Origin: Calditrichota bacterium
GTDB taxonomy: Bacteria; Calditrichota; Calditrichia; Calditrichales; J004
Assembly: GCA_024277115.1 (NCBI GenBank)
Contig: JAJRVW010000114.1
Span: 46,747 to 110,746, forward strand
Reading direction: 5' to 3'
DNA length: 64,000 nt
Positions 1 to 8,485 of this stretch are shown here, piece after piece (positions within the stretch are counted from its first letter, which is position 1; the number at the start of each line of letters is the position of its first letter). The notes beneath the pieces were generated by a model. That model searched no databases and had not been told where the DNA came from. It saw only the letters and a list, made by a program, of their open reading frames with translations. The position numbers were made by a program, and so were the translations under genes.

Positions 1-349
1 TTTTTTCTTCATCGATATTTACTTTTGGAAGAATTTCATTTCGGACATAAACATCAAGCAATTGTTGTGTTTTAAGCCGTTCCAGCTTTTCCAGGCCTTG
101 TTTGTCCGAGTCAAAGCCTTTGTTTTTTGCTTCAACAATAAATAATTTCTCATTCACCATTTTTTGTAAAACAGCTCGGCGAACTTCGCCATTATCAGGC
201 AAGCTCATTTTTTTTCGCGCTTCTTTTAAACGGACAAGGTACTCCGCTTTGTCTACAACAACACCTTCTACCTCAGCAAGAATTTCCTGCTTGTTGTTGC
301 AAGACAGGATTAGAAAAAAAATACTGAAAATAAAGAGCTTTTTTATCAA
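1..349 (-). CDS. SurA/PrsA-like periplasmic peptidyl-prolyl isomerase lipoprotein, N-terminal part
   Basis: The frame runs off the left edge, so only about 116 N-terminal residues are visible. A TTG start at 349 is preceded by an AGAGG ribosome binding site and overlaps the TGA stop of the upstream amylase by two bases (TTGA), which indicates translational coupling. The product begins with a short basic, hydrophobic leader ending in a lipobox-like LILSC (Cys at about residue 17). It continues into a helical region of the SurA N-terminal chaperone type (repeated charged helices, a VRRAVLQKMVNEKLFIVEA-like segment). The parvulin domain expected in this family would lie outside the window. Role by family: folding of exported proteins. 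The fold call rests on pattern recognition of an incomplete protein. Confidence 0.7.
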   Translation of the reverse strand, partial: MIKKLFIFSIFFLILSCNNKQEILAEVEGVVVDKAEYLVRLKEARKKMSLPDNGEVRRAVLQKMVNEKLFIVEAKNKGFDSDKQGLEKLERLKTQQLLDVYVRNEILPKVNIDEEK

Positions 350-2187
350 TTTTTTTTCCTCTTTAAAATCAAGGCTGTTTTTTCTGCAATGGGGACATGT
401 AAAAATTTATCCGTGGTGGAAAATACGGAACCATTTAACAAATCTACCCAACTGCTTTTTTGGATGGGATAAACTATTTCGGTTGCTTTTGCCGCATTAT
501 TAATTACAACCATAATTTGTTCGCCCTCTTTTTCACGGAGATAAATAAGCTGGTCCGAAGGGTTATCAGAGTACACAAAACGAAATGTCCCGCTCCGTAA
601 GGCCGACTGTTCATTACGGATTTTAATAATACTTTGATAAAAATTAAACAGTGTCGAATCAAAAAACACCGGGTCAACAGGTCGTGGTGTCGTGCTAATA
701 TTTGCAAATTCCGGCTCATATACAAATTCCGGCCAAATCATCGGCTTACGTTCACTGGGGTCGTCGGCTCCCCACATGCCGGCCTCGCTGCCATAATAAA
801 CCATCGGCGCGCCGGGCATGGTCATCTGAACCGTCACAATAAGCTTTAAAATTTGCCATTCGTGCGCGTTGGGTTTACGCACATCATAGCCAGGGTTATC
901 ATGCAGGGTTACCATCTTATCAAAAAACAAATCCGGGTTCACGATATGTGAGGAAAGCCTGTCCGTATCATGGCTGTCCATCAAGTTTAAAAGCTGGTAA
1001 CGCGTTTCTTTGGCATAGCTCAAGTCTAGATCATATAGACGGTCGGCAAATTTACCCGCAGAAATTTTCTTTTCTTTATTTATAAAAAAATCGCTCATGG
1101 CCACCGCCCAGCGATAGTTCATAACGCCGTCAAATTCATCACCTTTAAGCCAGGGTTTTGGATCCATGTACTTATTATTATCCCAGTCTTCCCAAAATAT
1201 TTCTCCGGTAATGTAGGCTTGTGGGTTGATCGTTTTGACATGAACCCTAAATTTTTTCCAGAAATTGTGGTTCACCATTTCCGCTACATCCAGCCGCCAA
1301 CCATCGATTCCGTCTTCGGGGTTTCCATCATTATTGGGGTCCATCCAGCGTTTTATAGAGGCAAAAACATAATCACGCACCGGTGCAACCAAACCCTTTT
1401 CATCTTCTTTCAGCTCGGGCAACTCTTTTACGCCCGTCCATCCGGCATAATCAAATTCATTTTGTTCGGTAGCCGGGTCGTCCCACGCATTTACAACAAA
1501 CCAATCTTTAAATTTAGATTGCTGCCCTTTTTCCTGAATATCTTTAAAAGCCCAAAAATTTATGCCGGTATGATTGAAAACACCGTCCAAAATTATTCGG
1601 ATATTTTTTTCATGGGCTTGTTTGATTAATTCTAAAAAGAGTTTGTCGGCTTCGGTCCATTGCCAGTTTTGGGGATTAACCGGGTCTTCATTTTCCATTA
1701 TTTCAAGATCATTTTGCGGGTTGGGGCCAAAGTAGGCGTCAACGTGGTGGTAGGTGGCGGCATCGTACTTATGAAGAGAAGGCGAATGAAAAATGGGGTT
1801 AATATAAATTGTATTTATACCCAGCTCAGACAGATAATCGAGTTTATTAATGATGCCTTGAATATCACCGCCATAACGCCGGCGTTGCACATTATGGTCA
1901 AAACCCTTGCCGTTTTGCTCTTCCCAGGGCTGCAGTTTGTACCAATCAGAAGTCCAGGGGCTAACCTGCCAGGCACTTTCAGCATCATGCGGCCAGGACC
2001 CTTTCAGGCTTTCTTTGGTTGGGTCATTGGAAGGATCGCCATTACTAAAACGCTCGGGGAAAATTTGATAAAAGATAGCATCTTCCACCCAGTGTGGGTG
2101 AACAGGCGAAGTTCTCTCTTTACAACCAAAATAAAAGAATAATAAAAGAAAGATGAATGCTCTTTTTTGTACTAAATTTATCTGCAT
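346..2187 (-). CDS. GH13 alpha-amylase family lipoprotein (neopullulanase/cyclomaltodextrinase-like)
   Basis: The product is 613 aa from the ATG at 2187. That start is chosen because it gives a clean lipoprotein signal (MQINLVQKRAFIFLL...FGC); the frame stays open to 2250. All GH13 motifs are present: DGVFNHTG, GWRLDVAE with nucleophile Asp about 300, TGEIFWED with acid/base Glu about 329, and MDSHDTDR with Asp about 407. The early order (FYQIFPERFSNGD, then YGGDIQGI) fits the neopullulanase/cyclomaltodextrinase subgroup, which cleaves short or cyclic maltodextrins. Membrane anchoring suggests action on oligosaccharides at the cell surface or in the periplasm. The next gene, a SurA-like lipoprotein, overlaps its stop. 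A second, type IX-secreted GH13 enzyme lies near 52.5 kb, so the two could act in sequence on alpha-glucans (inference). Confidence 0.9.
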   Translation of the reverse strand: MQINLVQKRAFIFLLLFFYFGCKERTSPVHPHWVEDAIFYQIFPERFSNGDPSNDPTKESLKGSWPHDAESAWQVSPWTSDWYKLQPWEEQNGKGFDHNVQRRRYGGDIQGIINKLDYLSELGINTIYINPIFHSPSLHKYDAATYHHVDAYFGPNPQNDLEIMENEDPVNPQNWQWTEADKLFLELIKQAHEKNIRIILDGVFNHTGINFWAFKDIQEKGQQSKFKDWFVVNAWDDPATEQNEFDYAGWTGVKELPELKEDEKGLVAPVRDYVFASIKRWMDPNNDGNPEDGIDGWRLDVAEMVNHNFWKKFRVHVKTINPQAYITGEIFWEDWDNNKYMDPKPWLKGDEFDGVMNYRWAVAMSDFFINKEKKISAGKFADRLYDLDLSYAKETRYQLLNLMDSHDTDRLSSHIVNPDLFFDKMVTLHDNPGYDVRKPNAHEWQILKLIVTVQMTMPGAPMVYYGSEAGMWGADDPSERKPMIWPEFVYEPEFANISTTPRPVDPVFFDSTLFNFYQSIIKIRNEQSALRSGTFRFVYSDNPSDQLIYLREKEGEQIMVVINNAAKATEIVYPIQKSSWVDLLNGSVFSTTDKFLHVPIAEKTALILKRKKN

Positions 2188-2330
2188 CAAATAAAAGGAA
2201 TTTAATTTGTTTTTGCGATTAGTAACACTAAATATAGTTACTAAAAACAATGTGTCAAAAATATTTTTTTATAACACTAAAAAAAAACGGGAATAATTTT
2301 AAAATCCGTGTATTAATAAATGGTTAGTTT

Positions 2331-2489
2331 TTAAAAAATGGTATAAATAAACGGGGCCAATGCACTTCCACCGGTTATGGCAATAAGTAAACCCAATAAT
2401 AATAAAATGGCAACGATTGGCCACAACCACCATTTTTTATTTTCTTTTAAAAATGAAAAATATTCTATGATAATTTTAAATTTTGACAT
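2331..2489 (-). CDS. DUF5989 family membrane microprotein
   Basis: This 52-aa protein starts at the ATG at 2489, which has AAGGA five to six bases upstream. It has a charged N-terminus (FLKENKKWW), one transmembrane helix (about residues 22-40) and the typical ending GSALAPFIYTIF. Proteins of this family are normally encoded directly after an SxtJ-family membrane protein and a NodU/CmcH-type carbamoyltransferase; their function is unknown. Here those two partners are 5.6 kb away on the same strand, with a sugar-phosphate operon and its regulator in between. The short gene is easily missed, but the family pattern is strong. Confidence 0.82.
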   Translation of the reverse strand: MSKFKIIIEYFSFLKENKKWWLWPIVAILLLLGLLIAITGGSALAPFIYTIF

Positions 2490-2821
2490 CTTATTCCTTA
2501 GGATTGTAGCCAAGATTGATTTTGGGAATCATAATTTGTTTTTAAAACTACGCCAGCTCGGTTAAAAACCCAAACTTCTAATTTAAATAATTAAATATAA
2601 CCAGGGGATTTTTACAATTAAAAAATAGTGTGGTTTAAGGGGAGGGAAATATAGCACAAAAAATGACAACACCATAAATACATGTGATCGGACCATTATA
2701 CTTCGGTAAGATGGCTTCACCTTATGACCATAGAGCACAGAATAAATTGTTCTGTAAATCTTATATTTGGCCCTCTATCAAACTAAGGTAAAAAGATTTC
2801 ACACTTTGGCGTGTATTATAA
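2490..2821. other. Intergenic gap, no gene seen
   Basis: These roughly 330 A/T-rich bases lie between the end of the hexose-phosphate operon and the DUF5989 gene. I see no coding potential in either strand. The only structure noted is a small inverted repeat, ACAGAA (2737-2742) and TTCTGT (2750-2755), around a 7-base loop. It lacks a clear T-tract, so it is not called as a terminator. The gap probably holds the promoter for the DUF5989 and amylase genes. Confidence 0.5.
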
Positions 2822-3616
2822 TTAAGGAACAAACTTTTTCCATTTTTCTTCTTTTAAATATGGTTTTGATACAAATTGGAACACGCCAGGACTTTTCTCA
2901 AACGTGGCGTAAATGGGCTCACCTTTTACTATTCCAAAATCCTTATAACTGGATGGGTTTTTACAAACCAGCCTGGACTTCTCATATTTTGGATTAGTCT
3001 GCCAATTAATTTTCCCGTTTTCACTTAGCAACGGAAACCAGGCCAAACCATTGTGCGCGCGTACTTTTTCATATTCAAAGCCATACTCCCTGTCGCACCA
3101 CGCGCCAAAAATCAATGGCCGCGATGGATCGGCGCTGATAGTGGCATGTGCCCATCTTGGTGGAACAATCACTACTTCACCCGGAGTTGCCGAAACAGCA
3201 TAACAATGTCCCGGGTTATCATCTGCAAATTCCTGCATATAAACGATCGCCTTACCTGACCAGATTTCATAAATCTCGGGTGGCGACCAACCGCTATGTA
3301 CCGATTTTTTATGGATATGCCCCTGGCTACGGACCGGCTCTTTTCCCAGCCGGCCTGCTGCATAAATTACAACGCCAAATAAAAGCATGCGTTCTTCCAA
3401 TTCCTTTTTATGTTCTTTTCTGCCCACATCCATCGCAATGGAATACACAGTTTCCGGGCCAGGACAATCTGGCTGTAATAAACTTTTACGTATTGAATCC
3501 AGCGTACGGTTTTCCACTTTTGGGCCGAAACAATCCTTGCCATAAACAAATCCCATGGGATTTGTTGTCGGGGTTATATCAAACCCCGGATTAAAATTCA
3601 AATTATCCACGTACAT
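2822..3616 (-). CDS. Cupin-type glucose-6-phosphate isomerase (second copy)
   Basis: The product is 264 aa and belongs to the metal-dependent cupin phosphoglucose isomerase family typical of archaea and some bacteria (glucose-6-phosphate to fructose-6-phosphate). The cupin metal site is visible as GHIHKK, then PPEIYEIWSG, then PPRWAHAT, giving the expected His, His, Glu and His ligands. It is longer than the minimal cupin isomerases (about 190 aa), with roughly 60 extra C-terminal residues. It is the last gene of a four-gene operon and overlaps the mannose-6-phosphate isomerase gene by 14 bases. The operon's first gene encodes a shorter paralogue, so the two may differ in substrate (glucose-6-phosphate versus another hexose phosphate) or form a hetero-oligomer. 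That is inference. Confidence 0.85.
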   Translation of the reverse strand: MYVDNLNFNPGFDITPTTNPMGFVYGKDCFGPKVENRTLDSIRKSLLQPDCPGPETVYSIAMDVGRKEHKKELEERMLLFGVVIYAAGRLGKEPVRSQGHIHKKSVHSGWSPPEIYEIWSGKAIVYMQEFADDNPGHCYAVSATPGEVVIVPPRWAHATISADPSRPLIFGAWCDREYGFEYEKVRAHNGLAWFPLLSENGKINWQTNPKYEKSRLVCKNPSSYKDFGIVKGEPIYATFEKSPGVFQFVSKPYLKEEKWKKFVP

Positions 3617-5354
3617 AAGCTTTCATAGTGGCACACTCTTTCCCTGCCGATTTACCATAAGGACGGATCGTGTATTCCCCAACCGCAGCCGGTACGATAA
3701 AGGTTTCGGCATAATGGACAACAAATGGCTCAAATGATTCTTCCGGGCTTTCAACGATTATCTCATCGCCTTCCACCAGATTAAGGACTTGCACATTATT
3801 CTCTGTATTATGAAGAACTTTTTTTGAAAACCAGTGTCGGCGGGTTTCGATAAATTCACGCTCGTGCAAACCTGTCCGTTCTTCCCGCCAGCCATCGCCA
3901 TGCGCTATTTCTTCAATTTGGTTGATCAGTTCTTTTTCCGTCCAGGATGTTGTGCGTTCCCATTGTATAACGTTTTCCCCATGCTCAATGTTTATGGGCC
4001 TGGGTAAACCATCCATGCCAAGCCGTCCCCAATCCCATAATTTAAAAGTAAAAATGTAAGGCGTAGCGCTGATCTCAAGAACCATGCTGTCTTTTCCGGA
4101 GCAATGAATTGTTCCTGCCGGGATCAAAAAATGGTTATGCTTTTTTGCCGGCCAGGTTTGTACATGTTTTTTCGCTTCAAAGGGGCTGCCACCTTTTTGA
4201 GCATTTTTTAATTCCGTTATCATCGCGTATGGATCTATTCCGTCTTTTAAACCAAGATAAACCTCCGCCCCCGGCTTGGCATCCATTAAATAATAGCTTT
4301 CGTCCTGCGTATAGTGAAGCCCAAAATTTTCCTGAATATATTCGGTAAGCGGGTGTACCTGAAGGCTCAGGTTGCCACCGTCCATCGTATCCAAAAAATC
4401 AAAGCGAATGGGAAACTCGTCACCGAAACGGGCATGGACTTTAGGGCCCAATAGTTTTTCGGGTTGATAAAAAACTACATTTATAGATGGAATTTCCAGG
4501 GCAACTCCATCAACATCTAAAAGCAGGCTGTTTTCTTCGGGCACACAATTAAAGCACCAGGCAAAATTTTCTTCGTCTTTATTCACCCCACAAACATCCT
4601 TCATCCATTGCCCGCCCCAGGGACCCGGATCAAAAAAGGGCACTACACTAAATGGGCGCGATACGGCTTCAAGCAATCCCGCCAAGTGTGTTTTTCCACT
4701 GATCATTTTTGGAGTATCATTTTGATTTGTGTCCAACACAAAATCCATTTTTTCAAATAAGGATTTCTTGTGTTTATCGCAAACACGCCAATCGACAAAA
4801 TAGGCCTGTTTATATTGTCGGGTAAAGTCTTCCCGACTGTTTTCGACCCCTAAATTACTAATTTCCCGTCGCCGGAAACGCTGCTGGATTTCCCAACGCG
4901 CCATATCGGCATAAACAAGAATATCCGTTTTTTCCAAAAGTAAAGACGCGCCGCATCCATAGATAACAATCAAACCTTTTTGGCATTGATGAACCTCTCT
5001 TTTAAGCCGCCCGGTTTTTTCAGGATCAAAAAATTGGGCCAGTTTTAAACGGGTCATATACCCAAAAATACGGTCATCGGTCACATCCGGATAAACCAGT
5101 TTTTTAATTTTCCCGGGTGGGTACATGCCCTGCTTCACATCAATAAATAAATCAGGCGAAAGACCTTTTTTTAGTTCATTAATAATTTGCCTGTCATTGA
5201 CACCATGGTACGTTTCGACAGTAATAATTTTTAACTCTTGATCAAATTTTTCAATTTCCCCAAGCAGCCTTTTACAAATGGCATCCCAGCCCTGGAAGCA
5301 TTTATGCTTGCCATTTAGTTTTATCCTTGGGAATTTATTAAACACTAGCACCAT
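3603..5354 (-). CDS. Class I mannose-6-phosphate isomerase family protein with long N-terminal domain
   Basis: The product is 583 aa. The C-terminal two thirds is a type I phosphomannose isomerase: LSLQVHP (zinc ligands Gln and His), DESYYLMDAKPGAEVYLGLK (Glu), and IPAGTIHCSG (His). The first 200 residues or so are extra compared with ordinary ManA. They contain segments reminiscent of P-loop uridine/nucleotide kinases (GLIVIYGCGASLLL, then DILVYADMARWEIQQRFRR). Similar long proteins are known next to sugar kinases in other phyla. Predicted reaction: mannose-6-phosphate to fructose-6-phosphate; whether the N-terminal part phosphorylates anything is unknown. The start at 5354 has an AAGGA site and lies 17 bases inside the ROK kinase gene, so translation is probably coupled. 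Confidence 0.85.
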   Translation of the reverse strand: MVLVFNKFPRIKLNGKHKCFQGWDAICKRLLGEIEKFDQELKIITVETYHGVNDRQIINELKKGLSPDLFIDVKQGMYPPGKIKKLVYPDVTDDRIFGYMTRLKLAQFFDPEKTGRLKREVHQCQKGLIVIYGCGASLLLEKTDILVYADMARWEIQQRFRRREISNLGVENSREDFTRQYKQAYFVDWRVCDKHKKSLFEKMDFVLDTNQNDTPKMISGKTHLAGLLEAVSRPFSVVPFFDPGPWGGQWMKDVCGVNKDEENFAWCFNCVPEENSLLLDVDGVALEIPSINVVFYQPEKLLGPKVHARFGDEFPIRFDFLDTMDGGNLSLQVHPLTEYIQENFGLHYTQDESYYLMDAKPGAEVYLGLKDGIDPYAMITELKNAQKGGSPFEAKKHVQTWPAKKHNHFLIPAGTIHCSGKDSMVLEISATPYIFTFKLWDWGRLGMDGLPRPINIEHGENVIQWERTTSWTEKELINQIEEIAHGDGWREERTGLHEREFIETRRHWFSKKVLHNTENNVQVLNLVEGDEIIVESPEESFEPFVVHYAETFIVPAAVGEYTIRPYGKSAGKECATMKAYVRG

Positions 5355-6309
5355 CTTTTTCCTTATTCCGTGACAATAAATAATCCACCCCGCTTAATGC
5401 TGCAAAATCCTCCGATGATGATTTGCAAACCCGGACATTTCCCCATGGTGTCCAGGCGTGTTTTTCCACCCATTTTTGTATAAAAGGCACAATAATATCA
5501 GCACTCTTCATTACGCCCCCATGTAAAATCACCAACTCGGGATCGTATGCATGGACCATCGATATGACTCCTGCAGACCAGGCTTTCAATGCTTCTTCAA
5601 TATATTCTTTTGCCAATGCATCGCCTTTTCGGTACGATGTAAACAAAGCGGCAAAATCCGGCTCCTTATACTGTGCCAACCGGCTCTCTTTTAAACGTTT
5701 ATCTTCTTTTATTTTTTCTTTAATCCGCCACGATGACGCGACGGCTTCCACACAGCCCACATTACCACAATTGCACAGCCCGCCTTTATAATCGATGGTA
5801 AAATGCCCACCCAAAACCCCTGCCTGAAAATGTTTGCCATAAAGCATTTTTCCTTCAATCAAACAAACACCGCCAATACCTGTGCCCAAGGTCATCATCA
5901 CAATATTGTCACACCCTTTCCCCACGCCAAATTGCCACTCGCCAACAAGCGCCGCCCGTGCATCATTTTCTAAAATGACAGGTAAATTCCATTTGTCCAG
6001 GCCCCATTTTATAAAATTAAAATCCTGCGCCCCTGTAAATTTTTTATTGCTGGAAACAACTTTGTTTTGGGTTACGTCCACAATCCCAGGGAAGGCCAGG
6101 CCAATGCCTTTAATCTCATTGCCCGAAAGGTTGTTTTTTGACAATATTTTTTCAATTTGCCCGTTAAGGCCAGCCATGATTGCATCAAAAGTCCGCTGGG
6201 AATGTGAATCCTGGATTGAATGATCCAATACGTTGCCAAATTCTACAATGCCAACCTTGGTACGTGTTCCACCCAAATCGATATTTATAGTTTTCAAACT
6301 AGCCCTCAT
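5338..6309 (-). CDS. ROK family sugar kinase (glucokinase-like)
   Basis: The product is about 323 aa. ROK features: N-terminal phosphate-binding INIDLGGTRTKVGIVEFG, central ENDARAALVGEWQFG, GTGIGGVCLIEG, and the ROK zinc motif in GGLCNCGNVGCVEAVAS. It phosphorylates a free hexose with ATP, most likely glucose. The start is ambiguous. ATG at 6309 lies inside the end of the upstream isomerase gene, while a TTG at 6297 sits five bases after a GAGGG site and gives the usual ROK N-terminus, so the TTG may be the true start. The operon logic is clear: free hexose to hexose-6-phosphate here, then isomerisation to fructose-6-phosphate by the flanking enzymes. Confidence 0.88.
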   Translation of the reverse strand: MRASLKTINIDLGGTRTKVGIVEFGNVLDHSIQDSHSQRTFDAIMAGLNGQIEKILSKNNLSGNEIKGIGLAFPGIVDVTQNKVVSSNKKFTGAQDFNFIKWGLDKWNLPVILENDARAALVGEWQFGVGKGCDNIVMMTLGTGIGGVCLIEGKMLYGKHFQAGVLGGHFTIDYKGGLCNCGNVGCVEAVASSWRIKEKIKEDKRLKESRLAQYKEPDFAALFTSYRKGDALAKEYIEEALKAWSAGVISMVHAYDPELVILHGGVMKSADIIVPFIQKWVEKHAWTPWGNVRVCKSSSEDFAALSGVDYLLSRNKEKDGASV

Positions 6310-6877
6310 TTTCATCAAGGAAAAACGGTTTGCCCTCTTTTTCGACGAGTCGTGCCGCGAAACCATTATTGGAAATCTCATCGTAATCATGCCCCGCATC
6401 CGATGGCCAACAAGCGTTAAAAACCAAAGGTTCGCTTCCAATATTTGCCACTCTGTGCGCTGTACAGTGGTTGATATAATGGAGGCTTCCCTGTTTCATT
6501 TCTTCAGCACGGACATTTCTTTTTTCATCCATCAGGATAAGAATGCCAGAACCCTTAATCCCCCAATAAAACTCACCGGTTTCGCGCCTGGCATGGAAAT
6601 GCCCACGGGTCATAAAATACTCATCGCCTATCTTACCGGGATGGATGATCGTCGTACCAAAATATAATCCACCAGATGTCCCTTCCTCTTCCGGTAGATA
6701 GGCTTGTACGCTGTAAACCAGATCATCTTGTACCATCTGACTGCGAAAGTTTTCATCTTTGAAAACATCTTTTAAATCAGCAATTTTTCTGCAGGATTGC
6801 ATAATGGGAGAGCCGCTTAATTGCCCGCTTGTAATATCCAAAGAAATAGGGCTGATAGTTATTTTTCCTTTTTCCAT
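6299..6877 (-). CDS. Cupin-type glucose-6-phosphate isomerase (first copy)
   Basis: The product is 192 aa from ATG 6877, chosen because AGGTGA lies six bases upstream; an in-frame GTG at 6886 is the alternative. Cupin phosphoglucose isomerase signature: TRGHFHARRETGEFYWG, then HCTAHRVAN, supplying the His, His, Glu and His metal ligands. The length matches the compact form of this family. It leads a minus-strand operon with the ROK kinase, mannose-6-phosphate isomerase and a second cupin isomerase, all overlapping or abutting. A GntR-type regulator is transcribed divergently from the same gap and probably controls this promoter. Confidence 0.87.
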   Translation of the reverse strand: MEKGKITISPISLDITSGQLSGSPIMQSCRKIADLKDVFKDENFRSQMVQDDLVYSVQAYLPEEEGTSGGLYFGTTIIHPGKIGDEYFMTRGHFHARRETGEFYWGIKGSGILILMDEKRNVRAEEMKQGSLHYINHCTAHRVANIGSEPLVFNACWPSDAGHDYDEISNNGFAARLVEKEGKPFFLDENEG

Positions 6878-6943
6878 TTTGCTCACCTATCGTTATAGTT
6901 TTTGTGTCATCCAAAAACAAAATTATAAAATTTAATTTACCTT

Positions 6944-7017
6944 AACTTTCTTAATTATCAAATTTTATTACATAGAACTACATAGAGGTTGTGTCTTTTA
7001 TAAAAACTTTCTTAATT
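6944..7017. promoter_or_regulatory. Direct-repeat candidate operator between sugar operon and gntR
   Basis: The divergent gap 6878-7025 contains an identical 13-base word, AACTTTCTTAATT, at 6944-6956 and again at 7005-7017, plus a short tandem ACATAGA(A/G) repeat near 6970-6987. Repeated sites in a regulator/operon gap are typical binding places for the adjacent GntR-family protein. The repeat is seen directly; the operator role is inference, and in A/T-rich DNA a 13-base match could be coincidental. Confidence 0.4.
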
Positions 7018-7025
7018 TGTCTTTT

Positions 7026-8030
7026 ATGAATTTTATAAAAATCGAAAATAATAATATTCCCAAATACCAACAGATTATTAACGGTATTCTGAACGCTATT
7101 AATAATGGCATGCTGAAAAAACACGATAAGATTCCGTCACTCAATAAAGTGATGAAAGAATTTTCATTATCACAGGACACGGTTTTGAATGCTTATAACC
7201 ATCTTAAATCAAAAGGGATTATTTCGTCGGCCGTAGGGAAAGGCTATTATGTGGCCAGCGACCAAACCTTTAACCACCATAAGGTTTTTGTGTTGTTCGA
7301 TAATTTTACGCTTTATAAAGAAGATTTGTACAATGCAATAAACAGTGCTTTTTCAGACGAAGGAACCGTTGATATTTATTTTCACCATAACAACCCCAAA
7401 GTCTACCGCAAACTAATCAGCGAAGCCGTTGGCAATTATACCTCCTACATTATTATGCCCCTCGAAGAGGAAACATTGGAACCCTTTTTGATTGAAACTT
7501 TACCACCTAAAAATGTCTATTTATTGGATCAGGGGAGCGCTACGCTAAAACGGAAGTTCCCTTTTGTCGTACAGGATTTTGAAAATGATATTTTTAATTC
7601 CCTAAGTTCAAATCGAAAATCAATTCAAAAATATAAATCGATCAAGCTGATTAACTCTTCTTCAAAACCGCATATATTACAAATTTCCAACGGGTTGAAA
7701 AAATTTGCCGACAAAAATGATTTCTCTTTTGATAACCTGTCCGATACATCCAAAATTAAAATATCAAATGGTGATTTGTTTGTCGTTATTAAAGACAGCG
7801 ATTTGGTTGAACTCCTTCAAAAGTCCAAAGAGGAAAATTATAGATTGGGGAAAGATTTTGGTGTGATATCCTATAATGAAACCGTACTTAAAAAAGTTGT
7901 GGTTTCAGGAATTTCGACAATTTCAACGGATTTTCAGTTAATGGGGAAAACAATAGCGGAAATGGTAAAAAGTAAATCACGAAAAAGAATTTACAACCCG
8001 GCCAGGCTTATAATAAGGAACTCAATTTAA
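7026..8030 (+). CDS. GntR family transcriptional regulator with sugar-binding-like C-terminal domain
   Basis: The product is 334 aa from ATG 7026; an upstream in-frame TTG at 7017 is less likely. Residues about 5-75 form a GntR winged helix (PKYQQIINGILNAI, then IPSLNKVMKEF, then TVLNAYNHLKSKGII, then GKGYYV). The remaining 250 residues resemble the periplasmic-binding/LacI-type effector domain found in AraR-like GntR regulators (ends with MGKTIAEMV). It is divergent from the hexose-phosphate operon, so it is probably its repressor responding to a sugar or sugar phosphate. Its 3' end converges on the SxtJ gene with only about 30 bases between. Confidence 0.88.
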   Translation: MNFIKIENNNIPKYQQIINGILNAINNGMLKKHDKIPSLNKVMKEFSLSQDTVLNAYNHLKSKGIISSAVGKGYYVASDQTFNHHKVFVLFDNFTLYKEDLYNAINSAFSDEGTVDIYFHHNNPKVYRKLISEAVGNYTSYIIMPLEEETLEPFLIETLPPKNVYLLDQGSATLKRKFPFVVQDFENDIFNSLSSNRKSIQKYKSIKLINSSSKPHILQISNGLKKFADKNDFSFDNLSDTSKIKISNGDLFVVIKDSDLVELLQKSKEENYRLGKDFGVISYNETVLKKVVVSGISTISTDFQLMGKTIAEMVKSKSRKRIYNPARLIIRNSI

Positions 8031-8062
8031 CAAGTTCGGGAATGTTGTCCCACAAGCCATAG

Positions 8063-8485
8063 TTATGACATTTTTGTGTAATCAATTTTTACACCGGCCC
8101 GCTTCTTCCAGTAGGACTTTTTTTGCGGGTCAAACCGAAGCGCCAAAAATGATTTTCCAAATATGCGGCTGATCAGCCCGATAGGCGTTACAATTATAAA
8201 ATAGATCAGGCCTAATAAAATCCGCGAGACAAACCAGCCGATGACCAGCGCCAGGCCCATCCAGTATTTATGGACAAAGCGTACAGAAGAGCCGCAGCGA
8301 AACCCACTTAAAAAAAAGAAGAAAAAAAGAACACTCAACAACGCCACCCAATCCATACGAATCTGTAAAGCATAATACCACAAAAGGCCAAACACGACCA
8401 ACATCAACGCGCTGAATTGGCGAATTTTTTTTGTGGATTGATCCAGGTTTTCCAATTCTTCTTTAACATCTTTAATCAAGCTCAT
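8063..8485 (-). CDS. SxtJ family membrane protein
   Basis: The product is 140 aa with three or four transmembrane segments. The SxtJ hallmarks are visible: a KYWMGLALVIGW stretch, then IVTPIGLISRIFGK, then a C-terminal KKSYWKKR. The family was named from saxitoxin clusters but is widespread; it almost always follows a carbamoyltransferase and its function is not established. The start overlaps the carbamoyltransferase gene by 14 bases, so the two are co-translated. The usual third partner, DUF5989, is not next in line but lies at 2331-2489. Confidence 0.88.
   Translation of the reverse strand: MSLIKDVKEELENLDQSTKKIRQFSALMLVVFGLLWYYALQIRMDWVALLSVLFFFFFLSGFRCGSSVRFVHKYWMGLALVIGWFVSRILLGLIYFIIVTPIGLISRIFGKSFLALRFDPQKKSYWKKRAGVKIDYTKMS

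Noticed and set aside
1660..2142. 160-codon plus-strand frame opposite the amylase
   Set aside because: Shadow of the GH13 gene, which has all catalytic motifs on the minus strand.
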